Made by a program: the position numbers and the translations under genes. A model generated the notes under the pieces. The model made no database searches. It saw only the letters and a list, made by a program, of their open reading frames with translations, and was not told the DNA's origin. Shown one piece after another: positions 55,008 to 64,000 of a stretch of DNA of 64,000 nucleotides; positions within the stretch are counted from its first letter, which is position 1; the number at the start of each line of letters is the position of its first letter. Origin of the DNA: Paenibacillus sp. FSL W8-0426. GTDB taxonomy: Bacteria > Bacillota > Bacilli > Paenibacillales > Paenibacillaceae. The stretch spans positions 4,790,001 through 4,854,000 of the forward strand of contig NZ_CP150203.1 in assembly GCF_037969725.1 (NCBI RefSeq), given 5' to 3'.

Positions 55008-55976
55008 TTACAACCCCTTGTTGAGATAAAGTCCGACAGCTGCCAATATGGCGCCAACAGCCCAGAAGGTAATGACGACGCGCCATTCCGACCAGCCGCT
55101 CAGTTCGAAGTGATGGTGGATGGGACTCATTTTGAATACGCGCTTGCCCCGGGTTTTGAACGAGATGACCTGGATGACGACGGACAAAATCTCGATGACA
55201 AACACGCCGCCGATAATGACGAACAACAGCTCCGTCTTCGTGACGATGGCAACCGCTCCTATCGCTCCGCCAATGCCCAGCGATCCGGTATCACCCATGA
55301 ATACTTTGGCGGGATGGGCATTGTAAACGAGGAAGCCCAGCACAGCCCCGATCATAGCCGCGGCACATACGGCTGCCGGCATGGAAGTCGCCTGCATCGC
55401 CACAATGGCAAATGCGCCGAAAGCAATGGCACTTACGCCGGATAGCAGACCGTCCAAGCCATCGGTAAAGTTCACGGCGTTGGTAATGGCCAGCATCATG
55501 ATTACGACAAATGGATAGTAGAACCATCCCGTCCAGTCGAAAGATACCGAAGTGCCCGGAATCGATATAGCGGTGCTATGCCCGTTTTGAATAAGCAGGT
55601 AACACATGATCGCGCTGAATAACAGCTGCCCGAACATCTTCTGCCCCGGCGTCAGGCCCAGCGAGCGCTTGAACACGATTTTGATGTAATCATCCAAAAA
55701 TCCGATGAGTCCAAAGCCAAGCGTAGCTACGAGCAGAACGTAAAAATCCGTATTTTTGACAGCCGAAAATTTCAGGAAAGCCAGCGTGAACGCCAGAATG
55801 ATCACAACCCCGCCCATTGTCGGCGTTCCGCTTTTCTTCAGATGGCTCTGCGGGCCATCTTCCCGTACCTGCTGGCCGAATTTCATCCGTCTCAGCAGTG
55901 GAATCAAGAGCGGTGCGGCAATCACCGCCAAAATGAATGAAACGCCGATTGTTAACAGTAATACTTGAAAATCCAT
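55008..55976 (-). CDS. mraY: Phospho-MurNAc-pentapeptide translocase
   Basis: Makes lipid I from UDP-MurNAc-pentapeptide and undecaprenyl phosphate. In 322 residues with ten helices: [15 protein letters not shown], catalytic Asp residues in GFLDDYIKI and [12 protein letters not shown], and [14 protein letters not shown] with the HHHFELSGW motif on a cytosolic loop. ATG 55974-55976 follows AGGGGTG, 12 bases after murF. Confidence 0.97.
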   Translation of the reverse strand: MDFQVLLLTIGVSFILAVIAAPLLIPLLRRMKFGQQVREDGPQSHLKKSGTPTMGGVVIILAFTLAFLKFSAVKNTDFYVLLVATLGFGLIGFLDDYIKIVFKRSLGLTPGQKMFGQLLFSAIMCYLLIQNGHSTAISIPGTSVSFDWTGWFYYPFVVIMMLAITNAVNFTDGLDGLLSGVSAIAFGAFAIVAMQATSMPAAVCAAAMIGAVLGFLVYNAHPAKVFMGDTGSLGIGGAIGAVAIVTKTELLFVIIGGVFVIEILSVVIQVISFKTRGKRVFKMSPIHHHFELSGWSEWRVVITFWAVGAILAAVGLYLNKGL

Positions 55977-55988
55977 GGGTTCACCCCT

Positions 55989-57404
55989 CTAGTCTACTCG
56001 GTTCTGTAATGGTGCTGTTTTCAGTGCTTCGACCACGTCCTCAAGCTTCATGCCCCGTGAGGCCTTGAACAAGACAACGTCTCTGGGATGGAGTTTCTCT
56101 AGCAGGTAACGGGTCATTTCTTCTTTGTTGTCAAAAGCATGCACCGCTTCGGGCGGCATGTTTTCCCTGGCCCCTTCCGCAATGTGGGCGGACAACGGCC
56201 CGTATGCAAGCACCAGGTCCAATTTCTCCGGCGAAATATACTTGCCTATATCATAATGAAGCTGCTGCTCTTGAGGCCCAAGCTCCAGCATGTCGCCAAG
56301 CACGGCGACCTTGGATTTGTATCCATTCAGGCCTTCAATGACATCCAGCGCTGCTTTCATGGAGGTCGGGCTTGCATTGTAAGCATCGTTCAGCATGGTG
56401 AGTCCGCTGGCGCCTTGAACGATCTCAATCCGCATGCCTGTAAGCTTCAGCCCGGACAATCCCTGCGCAATGCGGTCGGCAGACACTCCGAAATGGCGAG
56501 CGACCGCCAGGGCAGCCATACAGTTCACGACATTATGCGTGCCGAGCAGTGGCAAGCTCATCGCGGCCTCGCCGGATTGTTTGCTCGTGAAAACAACCCC
56601 GCCGGGCGCATTCATGATGCCTGTCGCATAATCGTCATTGTCCGGCTGAAGACCAAATGTAAACTGGTTCAAGCCTGCCGGTTTGATCGTTGTTTCCTCT
56701 GCAAGCACTTGCGTGATTAGCGGCTCATCCCCGTTTCGGATCAGCAAGCCGCCAGGTTTCATGCCAGCCACGATCTCCACTTTGGCCCTGGCAATCTCCA
56801 GCCTGGAACCGAGCTGCAGGAGATGGGATTCGCCGATGTTCGTAATAATTGCAACGTCGGGGCGGGCAATGCGGGACAATGTCTCGATCTCCCCTCGTCC
56901 GCTCATGCCCATTTCCAAAATAATGATCTCGGTGTCCGGCTCCATCGCAAGCACGGTGAGCGGCAGACCGATATGATTGTTAAAGTTGCCTTGCGTTTTG
57001 TGCACCTTGAACGTGGTGGACAGAAGCGCGTCGACGATGTCCTTTGTCGTTGTTTTGCCGTTGCTGCCCGTAATGCCGACCACCGAGGCTTTGCTTTCGG
57101 CCAAATAAGCCGACGCAAGCGCCTGGAGCGCCTCAAGGGTATCGTCGACGACGATGACGGCTCCCTGCGGCGGTTCGCCATGGTCTTTTTGCCATAGTGT
57201 ACCGGCAGCACCGTTCTCCATACAGGCTTGCGCAAATTCATGTCCGTCAAATCTGTCGCCGACAAGCGGAATGAACAAACTTCCTTCAGCCCGCTTACGC
57301 GAATCCGTATAGACGCCTTGGGCAGCCATATTGGCATATGCAGCAGGGGCGACTAAAGTGCCTCCACACATTTCGGCCAGTTGTGCCATAGTTCTCTTTA
57401 TCAA
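55989..57404 (-). CDS. murF: UDP-MurNAc-tripeptide:D-Ala-D-Ala ligase
   Basis: Adds D-Ala-D-Ala to the muramyl tripeptide. In 471 residues: N-terminal domain (LAEMCGGTLVAPAAYAN), ATP motif VVGITGSNGKTTTKDIVDAL, central NFNNHIGLPLTVLAMEPDTE and C-terminal LGDMLELGPQEQQLH. It starts at TTG 57402-57404, overlapping the murE stop as TTGA, with AAGGGG upstream. Confidence 0.96.
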   Translation of the reverse strand: MIKRTMAQLAEMCGGTLVAPAAYANMAAQGVYTDSRKRAEGSLFIPLVGDRFDGHEFAQACMENGAAGTLWQKDHGEPPQGAVIVVDDTLEALQALASAYLAESKASVVGITGSNGKTTTKDIVDALLSTTFKVHKTQGNFNNHIGLPLTVLAMEPDTEIIILEMGMSGRGEIETLSRIARPDVAIITNIGESHLLQLGSRLEIARAKVEIVAGMKPGGLLIRNGDEPLITQVLAEETTIKPAGLNQFTFGLQPDNDDYATGIMNAPGGVVFTSKQSGEAAMSLPLLGTHNVVNCMAALAVARHFGVSADRIAQGLSGLKLTGMRIEIVQGASGLTMLNDAYNASPTSMKAALDVIEGLNGYKSKVAVLGDMLELGPQEQQLHYDIGKYISPEKLDLVLAYGPLSAHIAEGARENMPPEAVHAFDNKEEMTRYLLEKLHPRDVVLFKASRGMKLEDVVEALKTAPLQNRVD

Positions 57405-58888
57405 TTGGATTTTCCCCTTATCGCTTCTTTGGCAATGATCCGGTCATCAAAATCGGTTTTGGTCGTGCCGATAATCTGATAGTTTTCATGCCCTTTGCCC
57501 GCAATCAATACTACATCGGCAGGGCTTGCCTTTTCAATAGCCTCATGAATCGCCTGACGGCGATCAACAATCATGATATACCGGTCGGACGGAACGGATT
57601 CTTCGATGAGTCCCTGCTCGATGTCTTTAAGAATAAGTTCCGGATCTTCCGTGCGAGGGTTATCTGAGGTAACAAACACAAGATCGCTGTATTTTGCCGC
57701 AATTTTCCCCATGAGCGGACGTTTCGTCCGATCGCGGTCTCCCCCGCAGCCGAACACGGTAATTACGCGGCCTTCAGCGAACTCCTTCACGGTGCGAAGC
57801 ACGTTTTCAAGTCCGTCCGGCGTATGCGCATAATCCACGATCACCGCAAACGGCTGGCCTTCGTCGACGGCTTCCACGCGGCCGTCCACGCCAGGAACCG
57901 TCTCCAGGCTGCGCTTGATCTCTTCCAAGGGTACGTTCTCCACAAGCGCTGCAGCTATGGCCGCCATGGCGTTGTAAACGTTGAATTTGCCCACCATGCG
58001 CAAACGGATATCCGTGCTGCCCGCAAAGGTGTCCACATGGAACGACGTGCCTTGCGCCGTTATTTTGATCTCGGAGGCTCGAACGTCCGCGTCCTCTCCC
58101 ATGCCATATGTAATGACTTCGGCCGCCGTTACCGATTTGAAATAGTCCGCAGAGGCGTCGTCCGCATTGATGACCGCGTATTTGCGGCGGGAATCATCCG
58201 CGCTGAATTCGTTGCCCAGGCGGGCAAAGAACAGTCCTTTGGCGGAACGGTACTCTTCCATGGAGTGGTGGTAGTCCAGATGATCCTGCGTCAGGTTGGT
58301 GAATACGGCCGTGCGGAAGTCGGTTCCTTTTACGCGGCCTTGTTCCAGTGCATGAGAAGACACTTCCATCACGCAGCAGGTCGTCCCCGTCTGCACCATG
58401 TCATGCAGGCTGCGCTGCAGATCCAGCGCTTCCGGCGTAGTGCCGGACATCGGGTATGTGCGACCGTCATAACGCATCTGGATGGTGCCGATCAGTCCTG
58501 TCTTTTGTCCGTAATCGCTCATGATCTTTTCGATCAGATAAGTGGTCGTCGTTTTGCCGTTCGTTCCGGTTACCCCGATCATGTTCATCTTGCGGCTTGG
58601 GGACCCGAAAAAGAAATCGGCCAGCACGGCCATGGCGAAACGGCTGTCCTTGACGAGCAGTTGCGGAACCGGCAGATTCAGCTCGCGTTCCACGACAAGT
58701 GCGACCGCACCCGCGCTCACGGCTTTTTCCGCATAATCATGACCGTCGACCGTATGTCCCGGCAGACAGATAAACAGATCGCCCGGCTTGACCTGACGGG
58801 AATCTGTCTGCAGGTTTTGACATTCTGTATGAGGCTCGCCGATGAGGCGAGCGGTTTTCAGTTTTGCTGCAAATTGGTTTAAAAGCAC
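57401..58888 (-). CDS. murE: UDP-MurNAc-L-Ala-D-Glu:meso-diaminopimelate ligase
   Basis: Adds the third stem amino acid. In 495 residues: GVTGTNGKTTTTYLIEKIM for ATP, FTNLTQDHLDYHHSMEEY, and the substrate motif TSDNPRTEDPELILKDI; DNPR marks enzymes that use meso-DAP rather than lysine, matching dapL in this window. It starts at GTG 58886-58888, seven bases after GAGG. It lies 131 bases after spoVD. Confidence 0.95.
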   Translation of the reverse strand: MLLNQFAAKLKTARLIGEPHTECQNLQTDSRQVKPGDLFICLPGHTVDGHDYAEKAVSAGAVALVVERELNLPVPQLLVKDSRFAMAVLADFFFGSPSRKMNMIGVTGTNGKTTTTYLIEKIMSDYGQKTGLIGTIQMRYDGRTYPMSGTTPEALDLQRSLHDMVQTGTTCCVMEVSSHALEQGRVKGTDFRTAVFTNLTQDHLDYHHSMEEYRSAKGLFFARLGNEFSADDSRRKYAVINADDASADYFKSVTAAEVITYGMGEDADVRASEIKITAQGTSFHVDTFAGSTDIRLRMVGKFNVYNAMAAIAAALVENVPLEEIKRSLETVPGVDGRVEAVDEGQPFAVIVDYAHTPDGLENVLRTVKEFAEGRVITVFGCGGDRDRTKRPLMGKIAAKYSDLVFVTSDNPRTEDPELILKDIEQGLIEESVPSDRYIMIVDRRQAIHEAIEKASPADVVLIAGKGHENYQIIGTTKTDFDDRIIAKEAIRGKSN

Positions 58889-59019
58889 ATGGATAACCTC
58901 ACTTCTCCAAATTAATCTGTTCGAACATGATGTCTTTATTATACTAATATCGTCAATAAGGCCATTTAATGAAACGCAGTTCGGCGAATTTTGTTGCGGT
59001 TGAGGAGAAGGAGCACGCG

Positions 59020-60984
59020 TTACGGCGTGCCTCCCTCCTCCTCGGCATGCTGATGTGCATCCTTCAACACATCGCTCATGTAAATCCGGATCGTTGAACC
59101 TTGCTCTACCCGGGACCCGGGCTTCGGCGCCTGATTAATGACATACTTTCCGCTGCCGGACTTCGCCAGCATAAAGTTCATGTTCAAATCCTCGTAAAGA
59201 TCCTCCGCCGTTGCCCCCGTCAGATCGGGTACGGTAACGATTTTCGTTTCGCCGTACTTGTATTCCTTTGCCACCTGGTCCTTGCGAGGAGCGACGTTCA
59301 TGTAATGCAGCGCGTCCTCCAGAATGTTCTGCACGATCGGCGCAGCAACCACGCCCCCGAACTGAATGCCTTTGGGATTGTCCACTGCCGTGTAGACAAC
59401 GATTTGAGGATCGTCGGCAGGGGCGAATCCGATAAAGGATACGATATGCTCGCTTGTTGAATAACGTCCGTTTACGACCTTTTGGGCCGTTCCCGTTTTG
59501 CCGCCGACCCGGTAACCGTCAATGAACGCCGGTCTTCCCGTGCCCTTGGCAACCACGCTCTCCAGCGCTTCGCGCACCTGCTTCGACGTGCTCTCCGAAA
59601 TCACCTGCCGCACCAGTTGGGGTTTCGATTCCTCGATGACTTCGCCTGTATCCGGATGAACCCACGCTTTGGTCACATAAGGCTTGTATAACTTGCCGCC
59701 ATTGATGGCGGCCGACACGGCGGCCACTTGCTGGATCGGCGTTACCGAGACGCCTTGGCCAAACGCCGTCGTGGCCAATTCGACAGGGCCTACCCGCGAT
59801 AGCTTGAACAAAATTCCGTTTTCTTCCCCGCTGAGATCGATGCCGGTTTTGCTGCCGAACCCGAAATTTTTGATGTACGAGAACAAGGATTCTTTCCCAA
59901 GCTTCTGGCCAAGGGCCACAAAACCCGGGTTGCAGGAGTTTTCGACGACTTGAAGGAATGTCTGGCTTCCGTGGCCACCCTTTTTCCAGCAGCGAAGCCG
60001 GGCTCCGCCGACCTCGACATAACCTGGATCATAGAATTGGTCCTGCTGCAAATTGACCTTTTTCTCTTCCAACGCTGCCGCGAGTGTAATAATCTTGAAG
60101 GTCGATCCTGGCTCGTAGGTCATCCAGATCGGAAGATTGCGGTTGTAGATCTCGGATGCATATTGCTGATAGTTAGCCGGCTCGTAACCCGGACGGCTCG
60201 CCATCGCAAGCACCTCGCCCGTTTTTGGATTCATCGCGATGGCCAGCGCCGAATTGGCCTGGAACTTAACCATCGCCTGGTCCAATTCGCGCTCCATGAT
60301 GGATTGAATCGAGTGATCAATCGTCAGTTTCAGGTCCAATCCGTCCTTGGGCTCCACATACTTCTCGGATGAACCCGGCATCAGCCTGCCGGCCGCATCG
60401 GACAAGTAGGAAACGCTCCCGTTCAGCCCATTGAGTTTGTCATCATACTTCTTCTCGACCCCGGTCAATCCCTGATTATCAATCCCGGTAAAGCCAAGAA
60501 TATGCGCCGCCAAATCGTCATAAGGGTAAAAGCGTTTGTTATCCTCCGCAACGACGATGCCCGGAAGCTTCAAATCACGGATGCGTTGTGCTTTCTCCAT
60601 CGTAATTTTGCGGCCGCCGGGCTGTAGTCGTACGATCATATCTCTCTTCGTGATAGTTGCCAGCACCTTTTCTTCCGTCATGCCCAGCAAAGGGGCCAGC
60701 GCCTTGGCCGTTGTCTCGGGTTCCTTGACTTGCACAGGGATGGCCATAATCGTCGGCGTGGTGACATTGTATGCAAGCGCAGTACCATTCCGGTCCAGAA
60801 TTTCCCCTCGTTTGGCCGTGTACGGGATGTTACGCCGCCATGACTCTTCCGCCTTTTCCGCGAGTTCCGGCCCTTGTCCCAATTGTACATATGCAAGCCT
60901 GATTACCAAGGCCGAAAACAACACTACCAAAATGAGCAATGCCCACAGCAACCTGCGCCGCAGCTGAATGCTTGTGCCTTTCAA
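59020..60984 (-). CDS. spoVD: Class B penicillin-binding protein SpoVD
   Basis: Sporulation-specific transpeptidase for cortex synthesis, 654 residues. One N-terminal helix (LLWALLILVVLFSALVIRL), PBP dimerisation domain, then the transpeptidase motifs STFK (EPGSTFKIITLA), SCN (VVENSCNPGFVALG) and KTGT (VGGKTGTAQKVV), followed by a single PASTA domain (TVPDLTGATAEDLYEDL). Only SpoVD, not the vegetative PBP2B, carries this single-PASTA end. It starts at TTG 60982-60984, six bases after GGGGGGAA. Confidence 0.95.
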   Translation of the reverse strand: MKGTSIQLRRRLLWALLILVVLFSALVIRLAYVQLGQGPELAEKAEESWRRNIPYTAKRGEILDRNGTALAYNVTTPTIMAIPVQVKEPETTAKALAPLLGMTEEKVLATITKRDMIVRLQPGGRKITMEKAQRIRDLKLPGIVVAEDNKRFYPYDDLAAHILGFTGIDNQGLTGVEKKYDDKLNGLNGSVSYLSDAAGRLMPGSSEKYVEPKDGLDLKLTIDHSIQSIMERELDQAMVKFQANSALAIAMNPKTGEVLAMASRPGYEPANYQQYASEIYNRNLPIWMTYEPGSTFKIITLAAALEEKKVNLQQDQFYDPGYVEVGGARLRCWKKGGHGSQTFLQVVENSCNPGFVALGQKLGKESLFSYIKNFGFGSKTGIDLSGEENGILFKLSRVGPVELATTAFGQGVSVTPIQQVAAVSAAINGGKLYKPYVTKAWVHPDTGEVIEESKPQLVRQVISESTSKQVREALESVVAKGTGRPAFIDGYRVGGKTGTAQKVVNGRYSTSEHIVSFIGFAPADDPQIVVYTAVDNPKGIQFGGVVAAPIVQNILEDALHYMNVAPRKDQVAKEYKYGETKIVTVPDLTGATAEDLYEDLNMNFMLAKSGSGKYVINQAPKPGSRVEQGSTIRIYMSDVLKDAHQHAEEEGGTP

Positions 60985-61077
60985 TAGAAGTTCCCCCCAG
61001 TCGTCCCAAAATCATGATCTGCGTTCCATTCATGAATATTCGGGACAACCGGGGGTTAGAACGGGCTGTCCATATCG

Positions 61078-63408
61078 TTATGGCAGCGAGGTATCTGTGG
61101 ACTGCGAATCGGACGCTGCATCTCCATTCTCGGTTTGAGACGAATCCGTCGTTTGCGTCTGCGTTTCCTTCTCTTGATCCGCCTGCTCCGAATTGCTCGC
61201 GTCGTCGTTTTCGGACGATGTTGGCGTACCCGAAGATTCCGGTGCTTCGTCCTCGATCCCGGTGACTGCTGCTTTGGCCGATTGCAGCGTGAGCTGCACC
61301 GTTCGCTGTTCTCCTGCCACTTGCTCTTTCTGTTCAACGACATACCCTTCGCCTTTGACCGTAACGCCCACCTTCATGAGCGACAGCACTTCCATGGCGT
61401 CTCTGAGCGATTCTCCCGTCAGATCAGGTACTTTCATTTTGCTGCTCTCTTCGGTAAGCAGATAGACACGCTGTCCCGGATTCATCGAGGCGCCCGCAGC
61501 GGGGTACTGTCGAATCACGTTCTCTCCTTGGCCCAGCGTTACATAGGCGATGCCCGAATTGAGCAGTGTCGTTCTGGCTTGTTTCGCCGCTTTTCCTGTC
61601 AGATCAGGGGCTTTGGCTTGAACGACAGGAGCGTCGGTTTTCGATTTCGTTTTCGCCGTATCTTTCGGTACACCCATATACTGCAAAGTTTGGCTCACGA
61701 TTTTTTTGAAAACAGGTGCTGCAGCGGCACCGCCGCCGATATTGGTCCCTTCAGGCTGGTCGATAACGACTAATACGGCGATTTTCGGATTATTGACAGG
61801 CGCAAATCCGATAAACGATACGACATCTTTGGATTTGCTATACTGCCCATTGATGACTTTTCTGGCCGTACCCGTCTTGCCTGCGACACGGTACCCTTCA
61901 ATGTAGGCGTTTCGTCCGGTTCCGATAATCTGGTCTGCTACAACCTGTTCCAAATAACCGCTCACCAGTTTGGAAGACTCCGCTGAAATAACTTGGCGGA
62001 CTTCCTTCGGTTTGATCACTTCGGAAGTGCCGTCATTCGGATTGATGATCTCTTTGACCAAATGCGGCTCCAGCAGCTTGCCTCCATTGGCTATAGCCGA
62101 GATGGCGGCCACTTGCTGGATTGGCGTTACTTGCACGAGGCCGTGTCCATACGCCGCGGCCGCGATTTCCGATTTGTACACGAGCGGTTTGATCGGTGAT
62201 GCCGACTCATTGGGCAGGTCGATGCCTGTTTTGACGCCAAAACCGAAATTATCAATGTATTTCCGCAACCGATCGCCGCCGAGCATGCTGTAACCCAGAT
62301 TGACGAAAGCGACGTTACTTGAACGTTTGACCCCTTCCAGGTATGAAATGCGCCCATAAGCGTGCCCATTGTCACTGATGGGATATCCGCCGATGACGAT
62401 CCGTTTGGACTCAAAGGTCGCATTGGGATCGAACAGTTTTTCTTCCACGGCGCCCGCAAGCGTAACGATTTTGAACGTAGATCCCGGCTCGTAAATCGAC
62501 TGGACGGCGTGATTGACAAAGTTTCTTTGATCCGAGGCATTCCAATACGTATTTGGATTAAAATCCGGCCAGTTGGCCATGCCCAGTATTTCCATCGTGT
62601 TCGGATCGGCCGCAATGACGGTCATGCTGAGCGGGTTATACTTTGCCACGGCCTCTTTCATCGCTTCCTGAATGTAATACTGGATCGTATCGTCAATGGT
62701 CAGCTTCAGATTGTGCCCGTTTTGCGGAGGCTGGTAGTTCTCCTTCGAATTGGGAAGCTGCACGCCCTTGGCATCCTTTTGATAATGCAAAAACCCGTCG
62801 ATACCAGTAAGCTTGTCATCGTATGAGACTTCAAGCCCGTTGACAGCTTTTCCCTCGAGGTTCATATAACCAAGCAAATGGGAAGCCAGATTTTCCTCGG
62901 GGTAGTATCGCTTGGATACCTGCGCCATGACGATTGCATTCTCCGCTTTGTAGTTCTCCTGCAGCTGTTTCCGCAAATCATTCACTTTGGCCGCAAGTTC
63001 GGGGCCGATCTTGAACCCTTCGCTCCGCACTTCACGCTGCTCGTAAAACTCGTCGCTGTTCGGCTTTTTCGCGGTCACCAAAGTGCGCATTTCACTTTCT
63101 TTTTTGCCCAAAATTTTGGACAGCTCGGTCGTTACCACATCTTCGATCCCGAGTTTATTGATCAATTTGGGATTGACGGAAACGATATAGGCAGGCGCAT
63201 CGGTGGCCAGAACGTTGCCATTCCGGTCCATAATCGTGCCGCGGGATGCCTTTATGGTCTTCTCCCGGTCGATCAGCGAAGAGGCTTCAGCCTGCCATGT
63301 ATCACCGTTCACCACTTGAATGAAAAAAATTCGAATGATCAGTACAAGAAAAAAGAGGGTTATACATCCCCCTATAAGCAGCGTTCGCATTTTAATTTTT
63401 TTAATCAT
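61078..63408 (-). CDS. pbpB: Class B penicillin-binding protein PBP2B
   Basis: Septal transpeptidase partner of FtsL/DivIC. About 776 residues: N-terminal helix (RTLLIGGCITLFFLVLIIRI), dimerisation domain, motifs STFK (EPGSTFKIVTLAG), SSN (VKRSSNVAFVNLG) and KTGT (VAGKTGTARKVI), then two PASTA domains (APDLTGKAAKQARTTL and VPDLTGESLRDAMEVL), and a Ser/Asp/Glu/Thr-rich tail of about 60 residues. ATG 63406-63408 is five bases after AGAGGTG; the tail is unusual in length. Confidence 0.95.
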   Translation of the reverse strand: MIKKIKMRTLLIGGCITLFFLVLIIRIFFIQVVNGDTWQAEASSLIDREKTIKASRGTIMDRNGNVLATDAPAYIVSVNPKLINKLGIEDVVTTELSKILGKKESEMRTLVTAKKPNSDEFYEQREVRSEGFKIGPELAAKVNDLRKQLQENYKAENAIVMAQVSKRYYPEENLASHLLGYMNLEGKAVNGLEVSYDDKLTGIDGFLHYQKDAKGVQLPNSKENYQPPQNGHNLKLTIDDTIQYYIQEAMKEAVAKYNPLSMTVIAADPNTMEILGMANWPDFNPNTYWNASDQRNFVNHAVQSIYEPGSTFKIVTLAGAVEEKLFDPNATFESKRIVIGGYPISDNGHAYGRISYLEGVKRSSNVAFVNLGYSMLGGDRLRKYIDNFGFGVKTGIDLPNESASPIKPLVYKSEIAAAAYGHGLVQVTPIQQVAAISAIANGGKLLEPHLVKEIINPNDGTSEVIKPKEVRQVISAESSKLVSGYLEQVVADQIIGTGRNAYIEGYRVAGKTGTARKVINGQYSKSKDVVSFIGFAPVNNPKIAVLVVIDQPEGTNIGGGAAAAPVFKKIVSQTLQYMGVPKDTAKTKSKTDAPVVQAKAPDLTGKAAKQARTTLLNSGIAYVTLGQGENVIRQYPAAGASMNPGQRVYLLTEESSKMKVPDLTGESLRDAMEVLSLMKVGVTVKGEGYVVEQKEQVAGEQRTVQLTLQSAKAAVTGIEDEAPESSGTPTSSENDDASNSEQADQEKETQTQTTDSSQTENGDAASDSQSTDTSLP

Positions 63409-63424
63409 CGGCACACCTCTTTAT

Positions 63425-63850
63425 TTACTCTGCGGAATCCGACGACTTGCCTGCATCCGTGTCACTCGCCCTGCTCGTTGAACGGGGCACGTAAATAACG
63501 TCTTTGTCGGCAGCTTCGACATACCCGAGTTTGCGCGCATTTTCGATGACCAGATTGTTAAGTCTCTCTTTTTCGACCTCCAGATCGGCGATCGTTTTTT
63601 CATTTTTTTTGATTTCCGAAGCAGCTGCTTGCGCTTGTCTGTTCAAATCGTAAATGTGCGCATATCGCCACATCAAAGCACCGCCTACAATGATGCAGAC
63701 GAGCAGGGTCGCCATGTACAAAAGCTTCTCTCGACCGGGGATGCTTGAGCGTCGCGTCACCACTTTGGTCGTTTCCTTGTAGCGCTGCTGTGACACGCGC
63801 TGTTCGGACGCTTTCTCCTTCACTGCCAGATTGCCACGTGTATATGCCAT
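63425..63850 (-). CDS. ftsL: Cell division protein FtsL
   Basis: Short bitopic divisome protein, 141 residues: basic cytoplasmic part, one helix (LLYMATLLVCIIVGGALMW), then a leucine-zipper-like helix (YDLNRQAQAAASEIKKNEKT, IADLEVEKERLNNLVIENAR) ending in GYVEAADKDVIYVP. Sequence conservation in the family is low, but position between rsmH and pbpB and the topology are decisive. ATG 63848-63850 follows AAGGAGGAGC. Confidence 0.92.
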   Translation of the reverse strand: MAYTRGNLAVKEKASEQRVSQQRYKETTKVVTRRSSIPGREKLLYMATLLVCIIVGGALMWRYAHIYDLNRQAQAAASEIKKNEKTIADLEVEKERLNNLVIENARKLGYVEAADKDVIYVPRSTSRASDTDAGKSSDSAE

Positions 63851-63876
63851 GCTGAAGCTCCTCCTTCGCTATTGGT

Positions 63877-64000
<124 letters not shown>

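Overview
The window comes from a Gram-positive, endospore-forming member of the Bacillales, most likely Paenibacillus or a close relative. The signs are: division/cell-wall genes mixed with sporulation genes (spoVD, spoVE, spoIIGA, sigE, sigG); strong AGGAGG ribosome-binding sites with many TTG and GTG starts; a PyrR attenuator and an ileS T-box; an LL-diaminopimelate aminotransferase; and small sporulation proteins (YjcZ, YteA). Almost everything is read from the minus strand, so the biological order runs from right to left.

Right third (about 38.2-64.0 kb): a dcw cluster in the order rsmH(partial)-ftsL-pbpB-spoVD-murE-murF-mraY-murD-spoVE-murG-murA-divIB-ftsA-ftsZ, then spoIIGA-sigE-sigG, then ylmC-ylmD-ylmE-sepF-ylmG-ylmH-divIVA. 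murB is not between murG and murA; that 627-base gap holds a 10-bp inverted repeat and no convincing gene.

Middle (about 30.5-38.2 kb): ileS, encoding a type-2 isoleucyl-tRNA synthetase, has a sigma-A promoter and a T-box with an AUC specifier. About 1.1 kb of leader separates the T-box terminator from ileS, and it contains 11 tandem copies of an 85/86-bp hairpin-forming unit, with an internal 341-bp duplication of four units. Then come a DUF5665 gene, yteA on the opposite strand, lspA, an RluD-type pseudouridine synthase and dapL.

Cassette (25.4-29.1 kb): a five-gene operon with its own promoter encodes a UbiA/DPPR-synthase-like prenyltransferase, an HAD-IB phosphatase, two SMR/EamA-type four-helix proteins and a large GT-C-like membrane protein. 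Together they look like a pathway that makes, dephosphorylates, flips and uses a polyprenyl-phosphate sugar (ribose?). A YhgE/Pip protein gene lies beside it on the plus strand. Cassette, yhgE and dapL sit between rluD and pyrR, which are adjacent in Bacillus subtilis.

Pyrimidine operon (12.6-22.1 kb): promoter, PyrR attenuator, pyrR-pyrB-pyrC-carA-carB-pyrF-pyrE, terminator. pyrP, pyrK and pyrD are absent. A 106-bp dispersed repeat lies between pyrC and carA, with a second copy near 25.3 kb.

Left part (0-12.5 kb): a MacAB-like operon (ABC ATPase, membrane-fusion lipoprotein, giant FtsX-type permease with a poly-glycine linker, a second ABC ATPase with an AbrB-like tail, and an extracellular solute-binding lipoprotein); initiator-Met and CAU-anticodon tRNA genes; and a series of small or single genes (nucB, DUF6199, a half-size MFS protein, DUF1904, yjcZ, a nitrilase-family enzyme and small hypotheticals). 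Starts were chosen by ribosome-binding-site spacing and known family N-termini. No homology search was run; family names rest on recognised motifs and synteny.
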